Counted from the first letter of the stretch, positions 1 through 7,567 are shown. The stretch: 7,741 nt of DNA from Treponema sp. (GCA_031259345.1 JAIRLQ010000421.1:1-7741), one strand, 5' to 3'. Notes: generated by a model from the sequence alone, not told the origin. Program-made: numbers and translations.

Positions 1-416
1 AAATAAAAAAACTCCAGGAGCAGGGGGAAACCGTGGCCATGATAGGCGACGGCATCAACGACGCCCCGGCCCTGGCCCAGGCGGACATCGGCATCGCCAT
101 CGGCGGCGGCGCCGACGTGGCCATGGAGTCGGCGGACATCGTTTTAATGCACAGCGATCTGATGGACGTACCCACAGCCATCAACCTCAGCAAGCGGACG
201 ATCCGTAACATCAAGCAGAACCTGTTCTGGGCCTTCGGCTACAACACCCTGGGCATCCCCATCGCCGCCGGCCTCCTGTACATCTTTGGGGGCCCCCTGC
301 TCAACCCCATATTCGCCGCCGCCGCCATGAGCATGAGTTCCGTATCGGTACTGACCAACGCCCTGCGCCTCAAACGTTTCAAACCGGAAACCACCGCCAA
401 AGGAGTGCAAAAATGA
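1..416 (+). CDS. copA: Cu+-translocating P1B-type ATPase, C-terminal part (5' end outside window)
   Basis: This is the last part, about 137 residues, of a heavy-metal P-type ATPase that pumps Cu+ out of the cytoplasm. The reading frame is open from base 3 to the left edge. Codons before the GTG at 33 already match the family (IKKLQEQGETVAMIGDG), so that GTG is internal and not a start. The hinge motif GDGIND is at 45-62, followed by APAL and the stretch GIAIGGGADVAMESADIVLM. Two membrane helices follow: one with the Tyr-Asn pair of helix 7 (codons 240-245, FGYNTLG) and one with MSMSS of helix 8 (327-341). YN plus MxxSS is the known Cu+/Ag+ (P1B-1) signature. The metal-binding N-terminus, the CPC helix and the DKTGT site lie outside the window. 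The stop overlaps the next start (ATGA, 413-416), so the two genes are translationally coupled. Family is nearly certain; the copper assignment is strong. Confidence 0.93.
   Translation, partial: IKKLQEQGETVAMIGDGINDAPALAQADIGIAIGGGADVAMESADIVLMHSDLMDVPTAINLSKRTIRNIKQNLFWAFGYNTLGIPIAAGLLYIFGGPLLNPIFAAAAMSMSSVSVLTNALRLKRFKPETTAKGVQK
401..405 (+). promoter_or_regulatory. Ribosome binding site of the lipoprotein gene
   Basis: AGGAG lies inside the end of the copA reading frame, 7 bases before the ATG at 413. It supports that start codon, which also gives a proper signal peptide. Confidence 0.75.
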
Positions 417-1093
417 AGACGGCAGTGTTACTACCCATCGTCCCCCTCATCCTGTCCCTGGCCGCCCTCGGTTCCTGCGGGAAGCTTGACGTGGTGGGGA
501 GCGGTTCGGTGGAATCCTTTGAAAAACTGTTAGAAAAAACCCCCCGGCCGGCGGGGCCGGATGAAACAAACGGCGGCTGGTCCCTGGCCGCCCCCGACGG
601 CAGCGTCCGCTTTATCTGGAGCTGGAACTATGCGGAAAGCCCCCGCTACGATGTAATGCTGGAATTCGACGCCGCCCCCTTCATCGCCGCGGGGCTTGAT
701 CCCCAAAGACTCCCCGGAAATTTCAGCTTTGCCAATGGCAGGATCGCGGTGGGAACAAAACTGGGGACGGAAACCCTGGCTTACCAGGGAGAAGCCACAC
801 CCCTGGCCTCATACCGGCACATCGTCAAACTAAAACGGGAAGCCGTCGGCTACCACATGGCCATGGACCACTACGGGGTAAACCTGGGCGGCGGCAACCT
901 CTTTGAGTGGGCCAAGGACATGGACGCCAATGACAAGGACATTGTTTTTGTCCTTGATCCCGCCCCCCTTATCGCCGCCGGCGCGGACCCCGCCCGCATC
1001 GCCGGCTGGACCTTCACCAAAGTTACCGTGGACGATGAAAACGGCAAAGCCGTTCAGGTGGACAAGGTATTAAAGCCCTTTGATTTACTGTAG
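413..1093 (+). CDS. Predicted outer-membrane or periplasmic lipoprotein with internal duplication, function unknown
   Basis: The product is 226 aa. Residues 1-22 form a lipoprotein signal peptide: Lys2, a hydrophobic core, then the lipobox LGSC with Cys22 as the lipidated residue. The mature protein should be anchored to a membrane outside the cytoplasm. I do not recognise a named family. Two halves resemble each other: residues 81-112 and 177-208 share the pattern DxAPxIAAGxDPxRxxG at a 96-residue offset, and a Trp before each copy also roughly aligns. This suggests two copies of one small, probably beta-rich domain. A His/Met cluster, YHMAMDHY (147-154), lies just before the second copy and could bind a metal. 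The gene overlaps copA by four bases and shares its transcript, so a role linked to copper or envelope stress is possible. That role is an inference from position and is not shown by homology. High GC matches copA. Confidence 0.85.
   Translation: MKTAVLLPIVPLILSLAALGSCGKLDVVGSGSVESFEKLLEKTPRPAGPDETNGGWSLAAPDGSVRFIWSWNYAESPRYDVMLEFDAAPFIAAGLDPQRLPGNFSFANGRIAVGTKLGTETLAYQGEATPLASYRHIVKLKREAVGYHMAMDHYGVNLGGGNLFEWAKDMDANDKDIVFVLDPAPLIAAGADPARIAGWTFTKVTVDDENGKAVQVDKVLKPFDLL
653..748 (+). repeat. Internal protein repeat, copy 1 of the lipoprotein
   Basis: Encodes residues 81-112, with the core DAAPFIAAGLDPQRLPG. It aligns without gaps with copy 2 over the core. The similarity is clearer in protein than in DNA, which points to an old duplication. 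Confidence 0.65.
941..1036 (+). repeat. Internal protein repeat, copy 2 of the lipoprotein
   Basis: Encodes residues 177-208, with the core DPAPLIAAGADPARIAG. Eleven of the 17 core positions are identical to copy 1 by eye. Confidence 0.65.
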
Positions 1094-1107
1094 GTAAAAT
1101 CCCAGAA

Positions 1108-1129
1108 GGGCGCCGCCAAAGCGGCGCCC
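1108..1129 (+). terminator. Probable intrinsic terminator after the copA-lipoprotein operon
   Basis: A perfect 9-base GC-only stem (GGGCGCCGC with GCGGCGCCC) closes a 4-base loop (CAAA), 14 bases after the lipoprotein stop. The bases after it (GCGTTTATG) contain only a short T run. It may therefore be a weak intrinsic terminator or a transcript-end stabiliser. Confidence 0.6.
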
Positions 1130-1191
1130 GCGTTTATGATGAAATTCCTTTCCACTCTTTCTCTATATTAAATTAAAGCCCAGATTACCCC

Positions 1192-1220
1192 CTGACATTT
1201 TTTCGATCCTATGCTATAAT
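1192..1220 (+). promoter_or_regulatory. Sigma70-type promoter of the mod-res operon
   Basis: The -35 box CTGACA (1192-1197, one mismatch to TTGACA) and the -10 box TATAAT (1215-1220, perfect) are 17 bases apart, and a TG at 1212-1213 makes an extended -10. Transcription should start near 1224-1227, giving a leader of about 45 bases. AT-rich sequence upstream (around 1160-1177) could act as an UP element. This is the only convincing promoter in the gap and should drive both restriction-modification genes. Confidence 0.8.
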
Positions 1221-1260
1221 CCCAAGACCGTTTCCCCGGAAAACCAGAACCGGAGAACAA

Positions 1261-1266
1261 GAGGAG
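1261..1266 (+). promoter_or_regulatory. Ribosome binding site of mod
   Basis: GAGGAG ends 5 bases before the ATG at 1272 and fixes that codon as the start of the methylase gene. Confidence 0.8.
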
Positions 1267-1271
1267 CAAGA

Positions 1272-4200
1272 ATGTCCGGGAAATTTGACCAGTTTATAGA
1301 ACTTTTAAATAGCATCTTCGAACTCGATAAGGCCGATCTTGATTTCGGCATCTACCGGATCATGAACATCCGCAAAACCGAAACACGGGAATTTCTTAAG
1401 AACAAGCTCCCCAAAATGGTAGAGGAAACCCTTGTGCCCTATGCCGGTAACCGGCTTGCGGTCAAAGAAAAAATGAAGGGTATAGAACGGCAGGCGGCCA
1501 GCTTTAACGCCGACCCCGGCCAAAACGAAGAATACAAGGCCCTAAAAAAAGAATATGAACAAACCACGGATCTTGGAGGGCTGGAAACCGAGGTGTACTC
1601 CCACCTTTACAATTTCTTCAGCCGCTATTACGAAGAGGGAGATTTTATTTCCAAACGCCGCTACAAAGAAGGCGTTTATGCTATTCCCTACGAGGGCGAA
1701 GAGATCAAACTCTACTGGGCAAACCAGGATCAGTACTATATCAAAACCGCTGAAAATTTTAAGGATTATGCTTTCAGGGATGGAAACAAAACTGTTCATT
1801 TCCGCATCGTGGACGCCAGTACTGAGCAAAACAACAACAAGGAAAACGGAAATTCACGGCGGGAATTTATGCTGTGGCGGCCAACCAAGGAAAGGCCGGA
1901 TCTCAAAACCATTGAAGAAAATACCTCCCATACCGAATTAACCATCCGTTTTGTCTATGACATTCCCGCAGAAAAAAAGAAGTGGCCCGAGGAAAACTAT
2001 AAAGCCGTCTCCAGGGAGATAAATTCGAATTTTACCGGCTGGTTTTCCCTTCTTACCCCTTTACCATCAGGGGATCCCAAAAAGCCCAAAACCTTGCTTC
2101 AAAAACACCTTGAGACCTATATCGCCAAAAACACTTTCGATTACTTTATCCACAAAGATCTGAAGGGGTTTTTAAGCCGGGAACTGGATTTTTATATAAA
2201 AAACGAAATAATCCGCCTGGACGACATCGACACGGAAAACGAAAAAGACATAGATAGAAACTTTGGCAAAGTAAGGGCGGTAAAACAGGTGGGGAAGATC
2301 ATTATAGATTTTCTCTCCCAAATAGAGAACTTCCAGAAAAAACTCTGGCTAAAGAAGAAATTTGTGGTAAGCTGCGACTGGTGCGTAAGCCTGGACAAAA
2401 TACCCCGGGCCTTTTACGAAGAAATCCGCTCCAATAAAGCCCAGATGCGGGAATGGATAGACCTGTACGCCGTTGACGAAATGACCAATAACGGGAAACC
2501 GGAGATTAAGGAAAAATGGACCAATCCGCCAAGCCTTGCCTTCCTGGAAGCCAATCAGAACCTTGTGGTGGATACCGGGCATTTCTCCAGAGAATTTACA
2601 GAACGCCTGATAGCTTCGATAGATAACCTTGACGAGGCAACAAACGGCATCCTGATACACAGCGAGAATTTCCAGGCCCTAAATTTTCTACAAAATCAGT
2701 ATGAAGGAAAGATTGATTGTGTTTATATCGATCCGCCGTATAACGCAAAATCAAGTGAAATATTATATAAAAATAGTTACAAACATTCTTCGTGGTTAAC
2801 TTTAATGTACAACAGATTGCAATTGTCAAAACAGCTTTTTGCTAGTCCATTTGTAAATATAACCGCAATTGACGAAGTAGAAAATTTCAGACTCGGACTA
2901 ATACTAAGTATACTTTTCCCTGATTGTGAAGATTCGTGCGTTTCAATTCAGCATAATCCAACTGGACAACAAGGCGATAACATTTCTTTTACTCATGATT
3001 TTGCACATTTTGTCTTTCCCAAAGGGAAGGCGTGTATTGGCCTGGAAGACCGAAATGATCCCAACCGTGAGGCTAAGCCTGATATTCGGCCATTGCGAAA
3101 CGTGTCTTCGGGAAAAAATCATTTTCGTAATTCCGCAGCAAACTGTTTTTATCCAATTTTCGTAAAAGATGGTAAAATAATCGGGTTCGGAGACGTTTGC
3201 AAAGATTCGTTCCATCCAAAAGGAATCAATGAAAAATATAAAGGGAATATTATTGCTGTGTATCCAATCGATCCATGCGGCAATGAAAGCAAATGGGTTT
3301 TTGCAAAAGATACGGTGGAATCAATTCTGGATGAGCTTAAAGCTGAATACGATCCCGGGAAAAAAATATGGGACATCATTAGAACAAAATCAAAATTCCG
3401 CTACAAGTCTTTATGGGATGATAAGCGTTATAGCGCCAATAGCTGGGGAAGCGTGATATTAAATAATATGTTTAATAATTCTCCTTTTGATTATCCAAAG
3501 TCAATTTATACCGTTAAAGATTGTATTGATGCGGGGCTGAATAATAGAACAGATGGTTTTATTCTTGATTACTTCGCCGGGTCCGGCACCACGGGCCATG
3601 CGGTCATCAACCTTAACCGTGAAGACGGCGGCAGCCGCAAATATATCCTCGTTGAAATGGGCGAGCATTTCAACACCGTTACCAAACCCCGTATACAAAA
3701 GGTTATCTACGCGAAAGACTGGAAAGACGGGAAGCCGGAAAACCGCAATGCTGGAGTCTCCCAGATAGTCAAATACTTCCGCCTGGAAAGTTACGAGGAT
3801 ACCCTTGCCAATATAAGCCTTTCCGATGAACTCCACGGACGCGCCCGGGATCTTCAATTCGATGATTACCTTGTTAATTATATGCTTGACACCGAATCTT
3901 CCGGCAGCCTGCTTAACCTTGACCGCTTCAATAAGCCCTTCGAGTATAAGCTCAAAATCACCGAATGGAATGAAACAAAGGAAAAAACCATAGACCTGGT
4001 GGAGACCTTCAACTACCTCCTGGGCCTTACGGTAAAGAAATTTAGAACGGCGCCGGATTTTAAAAGCGTTGAAGGAACCCTGCCCAGCGGCAAAAAGACC
4101 CTGGTTATCTGGCGTAATATTACTGGTAAAATTGCCAGGGATGAAGCGGGCCTTGAAAAATATTTTTCCAGACTCCGCAAAGAAATAGATTTTTTCGCCC

Positions 4201-4316
4201 TTGACGAAGTTTACATCAACGGTGAAAACACCATAGCCAACAAAAAAGCCGCCGGAGAAAAGTTTGAAGTTTACATGACTGAAAGCGTATTTAACCAAAG
4301 GATGTTCGGCGAATAA
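1272..4316 (+). CDS. Type III-like adenine-N6 DNA methyltransferase (Mod-like, long form)
   Basis: The product, 1014 aa, should transfer a methyl group from S-adenosylmethionine to adenine N6 in a specific DNA site and supply sequence recognition to the Res partner. The catalytic motif IV, DPPYN, is at residues 487-491, after IDCVYI. The SAM-binding motif I, DYFAGSGTTG, is at 766-775, followed by YILVEMG. Catalytic motif before SAM motif is the beta-class order seen in type III Mod proteins. The roughly 275 residues between them include the target-recognition domain. Residues 1-450 form a long extension absent from classical Mod (about 600-700 aa). It contains a Tyr-rich stretch (112-149, LYNFFSRYYEEGDF) and DYFIHKDLKGFLSRELDFY from 290. 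I recall similar long methylases but cannot assign that part a function. Residues 800-1014 are a C-terminal region probably used for pairing. DNA for 2700-3566 is far more AT-rich than its flanks. The frame is intact. Confidence 0.88.
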   Translation: MSGKFDQFIELLNSIFELDKADLDFGIYRIMNIRKTETREFLKNKLPKMVEETLVPYAGNRLAVKEKMKGIERQAASFNADPGQNEEYKALKKEYEQTTDLGGLETEVYSHLYNFFSRYYEEGDFISKRRYKEGVYAIPYEGEEIKLYWANQDQYYIKTAENFKDYAFRDGNKTVHFRIVDASTEQNNNKENGNSRREFMLWRPTKERPDLKTIEENTSHTELTIRFVYDIPAEKKKWPEENYKAVSREINSNFTGWFSLLTPLPSGDPKKPKTLLQKHLETYIAKNTFDYFIHKDLKGFLSRELDFYIKNEIIRLDDIDTENEKDIDRNFGKVRAVKQVGKIIIDFLSQIENFQKKLWLKKKFVVSCDWCVSLDKIPRAFYEEIRSNKAQMREWIDLYAVDEMTNNGKPEIKEKWTNPPSLAFLEANQNLVVDTGHFSREFTERLIASIDNLDEATNGILIHSENFQALNFLQNQYEGKIDCVYIDPPYNAKSSEILYKNSYKHSSWLTLMYNRLQLSKQLFASPFVNITAIDEVENFRLGLILSILFPDCEDSCVSIQHNPTGQQGDNISFTHDFAHFVFPKGKACIGLEDRNDPNREAKPDIRPLRNVSSGKNHFRNSAANCFYPIFVKDGKIIGFGDVCKDSFHPKGINEKYKGNIIAVYPIDPCGNESKWVFAKDTVESILDELKAEYDPGKKIWDIIRTKSKFRYKSLWDDKRYSANSWGSVILNNMFNNSPFDYPKSIYTVKDCIDAGLNNRTDGFILDYFAGSGTTGHAVINLNREDGGSRKYILVEMGEHFNTVTKPRIQKVIYAKDWKDGKPENRNAGVSQIVKYFRLESYEDTLANISLSDELHGRARDLQFDDYLVNYMLDTESSGSLLNLDRFNKPFEYKLKITEWNETKEKTIDLVETFNYLLGLTVKKFRTAPDFKSVEGTLPSGKKTLVIWRNITGKIARDEAGLEKYFSRLRKEIDFFALDEVYINGENTIANKKAAGEKFEVYMTESVFNQRMFGE
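2746..3566 (+). other. AT-rich block encoding the target-recognition region of Mod
   Basis: Hand counting gives 306 GC of 840 (36%) for 2701-3540, against 112 of 240 (47%) just before and 118 of 240 (49%) just after. The block begins next to the DPPYN codons (2730-2744) and ends at the codons for DYFAGSG (from 3567), where GC-rich codons return at once. It encodes residues 492-765, which in beta-class enzymes hold motifs V-VIII, the target-recognition domain and motif X. The match between composition edges and domain edges suggests a replaced specificity segment. Exact crossover points cannot be set from one sequence. Confidence 0.7.
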
Positions 4317-4318
4317 TC

Positions 4319-7300
4319 ATGGCCAAAAAGCGGACAACCCATACCGATGTCAGTTTCGACAGGAAACTCATCCTGTTCAATTATCTCCTTGGACAGTTCG
4401 GCATTACCGGCATAAGCAGCCTGGATGATCAATTCCGATCTGAGAATGCGGAAGAAGCCTATGACGGCCAATCAGGTTTTGTTAATATTTTCCTGGAGAC
4501 CTGCCCCGGCTGCCTTGTTGACCGCGACAAAATACTGGAATACGACCTTAACATCGTAAAACATCTTGCCCATATAAACCGTACCAGGCAGGGCAGTGAA
4601 AAAATAAAATTAAAGTACTTCCAGTATTTTACCCTGCTGTTCACCGAATACTATCTTGATCGTTATGTGAATGACCGCGAAGATTTCTGTCAGCGCCTCA
4701 ATCATTATGCCCACAGGTTCCAGCTTAAAATTAAGCAAGCCGGTTATTCGATAGAGCTTTTTCAGTACACCGAAGGGGATCTCAATAAACTCGCCGTCTG
4801 GAACGCCACCGGCAGCGGAAAGACCATACTGCTCCACATTAATTTCCTGCAGGCGCGGCATTACCTTGATAAGAAAGACAAAGAAACGTATCTCCTCATT
4901 ACCCCCAATGAAGACCTTTCCGAACAGCACCTGGCGGAATTTAGAAAAGCCGGAATAACCGCCGCCCGGTTTGATAAAAGAGGCAGCCTGTTTTCCTCTC
5001 AGATCAGCGTTATAGAGGTAACTAAACTGGCCGAACAAAACGGCGAGGAAACCGTGGCGGTGGAAAGCTTCGGAGACGCTAATATTCTTTTCGTTGACGA
5101 AGGCCACACCGGATCTTCCGGTGTAAAATGGATGGATTACCGGCGGCGTCTCTGCACTTCCGGCTTCTCGTTTGAATACTCCGCCACCTTTGGACAGGCC
5201 GTTGCCGGTAACAACAAAACCGTGATGCAGGCCGAATACGCCAAATGTATTGTTTTTGACTATTCCTACAAGTTCTTTTACGCCGATGGATACGGGAAGG
5301 ATTACAACATATTGAATCTTCCCGACGCCTCCGATGAGAAAACCTTGTACCATTACCTAAGCGCCTGTCTTCTGGTGTTCTACCAGCAAAAATTACTTTT
5401 CGCCGATCTGTCCGGGCAGGAGGGCTTTCGTGATTTTTTCATCGAAAACCCCCTATTGGTATTTGTCGGTTCCACCGTAAACGCGGTACGTACCGAAAAC
5501 AGGGAAAAAGTTTCCGATGTAGTAAGCGTCCTCCTGTTCCTTAAGCGTTTTATCGAAAATGCCGGCGGCCAATCCGTAAAGGCGATACAGGCTGTTCTGT
5601 CCGGCGGCGCAGGTTTACGCCAAGGCAATACGGAAGCCTTTGCCGAATCCTTTCCCTGTCTGAAAGAAAAATACGGTTTTACCATTACGCCACGGAATGC
5701 CGAAGCCATATACGGCGATGTCCTGGAAAAAATATTCGGAAATGCCGTACCCGGCTCGGCTTTACACCTTGTCCAGTCAAAGATCGAAGGAGAAATTGCC
5801 CTTGTCCCGGGAAATTCGCCGGATCCCTTTGGCCTAATCAACGTTGGCGATTCAAGGGAATTGATGAATCTATGCACAAGATGCGGCCTTGAAACCGGGG
5901 CAAACCCCTTTACCTATTCACTTTTTACCGGCATACAAGAACAGGACTCCGGCATAAATATACTCATCGGTTCAAAAAAGTTTAGTACCGGCTGGAATTG
6001 TTACCGTGTTTCTACCATGGGCCTCATGTATGTGGGGCAGAGCGAAGGATCTGAAATTATTCAGCTTTTTGGCCGCGGGGTGCGGCTCCGGGGTTACAAA
6101 AAATCGTTAAAACGCAGTTCCATCGTGCAAAAAAGCATAATAGGCTTAAATCCTCCCTTGTATCTTCCCTACATAGAAACCCTGAATATCTTCGGCGTTA
6201 AGGCAGATTATATGCAGCAGTTCAATGAATTTCTCCAGAATGAAGGCCTGCCCCCCGTGAAAACCATTTTTCCGCCCCGGTTTATTCCGGTACTTAAAAA
6301 CACCCAATTCAAGAACAGAAAACTCCAGAGGCTTTCCCTGCCCGCCGGGGCAAGCTACCTGAAACAGGGGGACATGTTCGTCTGGGGGCAAATGGGCAAA
6401 GATAAAACCATCGTAATCCTGGACTGCTATAGCAGCCTGGAAGCTGAAAAGTCCCTTGCCGGCGGCAGGGAGAAGCCGGCGGCGGAAAAACACAAGAGTG
6501 AGGAGCTGCAAAAATGTTCAGCCTTCTTTGATTACGACGCCATATTTGCCGAGCTGGTGGAACATAAATACCGGTGTGAATATTTCAATGCCGTTATTTC
6601 CAAAGATCATATAAAAGATCTCCTATCCCGCACGGACTGGTATGAACTGTACATCCCGCTTTCCCTTGCGGCCCCCCAGTCTTTTGCGGATATAAAGCGC
6701 TTTCAGGAGTACGCCCTAAGGCTGCTTAAAAAAGATCTTGATAGACAGTATTCAATCGCCCGTAACGCATGGGAATCCGGCAGGCTGCGGTATGTTCCCC
6801 TTGATGAGAATGATTCCAACTTTATTGCAAATTACGAAGTCCTTCTAAGAGACAGGGAAAACGACAAGGCCTATATCAAAGAATTTGAAAATCTTATCAA
6901 AACGCTGCAGGATGCGCACGACAAGGGAACATTTTTACCTTTGGCTTTTTCCAAAGGCCGCTTCGAAATCTACGATTTGTCCTACGGCCTCTACCGCCCG
7001 TTCCTCAAGACCGCTAAAGACCTGGAGGTAGTAGTAAAACCCCTGCCCCTCAACGAAAGCGAGAGTGATTTTGTAAAAAAACTTGACGAATACCGCGGCA
7101 GGAATCCAAAAATCATATCTTCCTACGAAATGTACCTTCTCCGGAACAAGGTCCGTTCCGGTATTGGGTTCTTTGAGACTTCGGGCTTTTACCCCGACTT
7201 TATCCTCTGGCTGATCGGCGGCGGTGTCCAGCATATTGTCTTTATTGAACCCCACGGCCTGGGTCATGAACGTTTCAGAAGCGATAAAATGACCCTGCAT

Positions 7301-7504
7301 CAGCGGATAAAAGAATTTGAAAACAAGTTAGCCGGAACCGTTAAGGGTATGACCATAACCCTCAATTCATTTATTATCAGCCCCACCATGTATAAGGCCC
7401 TTGAAGATAATGTGAATACAAAGGACGATTACATTAAGGCGGGCGTTTATTTTTCGGAAGACGGTGATTATATAGATTCGCTGATCGACCGGGTGATTAG
7501 ATGA
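4319..7504 (+). CDS. Type III-like restriction subunit (Res): SF2 helicase with C-terminal nuclease
   Basis: The product, 1061 aa, should be the ATP-dependent motor and nuclease that acts with the upstream Mod on unmodified DNA. Helicase motifs appear in order: Walker A ATGSGKT (163-169), ITPNEDLSEQH (194 on), motif II DEGH (260-263), SATF (288-291), motif V FSTGWN (555-560) and motif VI QLFGRGVRLRG (582-592). Together these define a two-lobed superfamily 2 core of the type III Res kind. The candidate nuclease is near the end: YPDF with Asp960, then FIEPHG with Glu977 and His979. The PD-(D/E)xK layout is kept but His stands where Lys is expected. Residues 1-150 and 600-900 have no motif I can name. 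The start lies 2 bases after the mod stop with no good Shine-Dalgarno site close by, so translation probably depends on ribosomes finishing mod. Length is near the usual for Res. Naming it plain helicase would be the cautious choice. Confidence 0.88.
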   Translation: MAKKRTTHTDVSFDRKLILFNYLLGQFGITGISSLDDQFRSENAEEAYDGQSGFVNIFLETCPGCLVDRDKILEYDLNIVKHLAHINRTRQGSEKIKLKYFQYFTLLFTEYYLDRYVNDREDFCQRLNHYAHRFQLKIKQAGYSIELFQYTEGDLNKLAVWNATGSGKTILLHINFLQARHYLDKKDKETYLLITPNEDLSEQHLAEFRKAGITAARFDKRGSLFSSQISVIEVTKLAEQNGEETVAVESFGDANILFVDEGHTGSSGVKWMDYRRRLCTSGFSFEYSATFGQAVAGNNKTVMQAEYAKCIVFDYSYKFFYADGYGKDYNILNLPDASDEKTLYHYLSACLLVFYQQKLLFADLSGQEGFRDFFIENPLLVFVGSTVNAVRTENREKVSDVVSVLLFLKRFIENAGGQSVKAIQAVLSGGAGLRQGNTEAFAESFPCLKEKYGFTITPRNAEAIYGDVLEKIFGNAVPGSALHLVQSKIEGEIALVPGNSPDPFGLINVGDSRELMNLCTRCGLETGANPFTYSLFTGIQEQDSGINILIGSKKFSTGWNCYRVSTMGLMYVGQSEGSEIIQLFGRGVRLRGYKKSLKRSSIVQKSIIGLNPPLYLPYIETLNIFGVKADYMQQFNEFLQNEGLPPVKTIFPPRFIPVLKNTQFKNRKLQRLSLPAGASYLKQGDMFVWGQMGKDKTIVILDCYSSLEAEKSLAGGREKPAAEKHKSEELQKCSAFFDYDAIFAELVEHKYRCEYFNAVISKDHIKDLLSRTDWYELYIPLSLAAPQSFADIKRFQEYALRLLKKDLDRQYSIARNAWESGRLRYVPLDENDSNFIANYEVLLRDRENDKAYIKEFENLIKTLQDAHDKGTFLPLAFSKGRFEIYDLSYGLYRPFLKTAKDLEVVVKPLPLNESESDFVKKLDEYRGRNPKIISSYEMYLLRNKVRSGIGFFETSGFYPDFILWLIGGGVQHIVFIEPHGLGHERFRSDKMTLHQRIKEFENKLAGTVKGMTITLNSFIISPTMYKALEDNVNTKDDYIKAGVYFSEDGDYIDSLIDRVIR

Positions 7505-7527
7505 TCGTCCTTTTTTCAATCGCATGG

Positions 7528-7563
7528 TAAAATCCGCCGCGCCGGAAAACGCGGTGGATTTTA
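7528..7563. terminator. Two-way intrinsic terminator between converging genes
   Basis: A 14-base stem (7528-7541 with 7550-7563, one G-T wobble) encloses an 8-base loop, CCGGAAAA. The stem has an A run on its left side and a T run on its right side, so it gives a GC-rich core followed by U's when read from either strand. It sits between the res stop (7504) and the stop of the minus-strand gene (7568) and should end both transcripts. Confidence 0.85.
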
Positions 7564-7567
7564 AACA

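Noticed and set aside
33..416. GTG at 33 as the start of a small 127-residue protein
   Set aside because: The codons before it are in frame and match the same ATPase family, so the gene simply enters from the left edge.
1136..1171. Tiny open frame MMKFLSTLSLY in the gap before mod
   Set aside because: Only 11 codons, with no ribosome site and no promoter upstream after the hairpin; most likely chance.
1544..1978. Runs of seven A (1544-1550, 1972-1978) as phase-variation switches in mod
   Set aside because: They are short, occur in ordinary Lys codons, and are below the length usually seen in slipping tracts. No longer tandem repeat was found in mod.
3501..4298. Long minus-strand open frame (265 codons) inside mod
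   Set aside because: It lies fully opposite a well-supported methylase frame with catalytic and SAM motifs, has no ribosome site I can see, and matches no known pattern.
4610..5353. Long minus-strand open frame (247 codons) inside res
   Set aside because: It is antisense to the Walker A and DEGH region of the helicase, which is clearly the coding strand.
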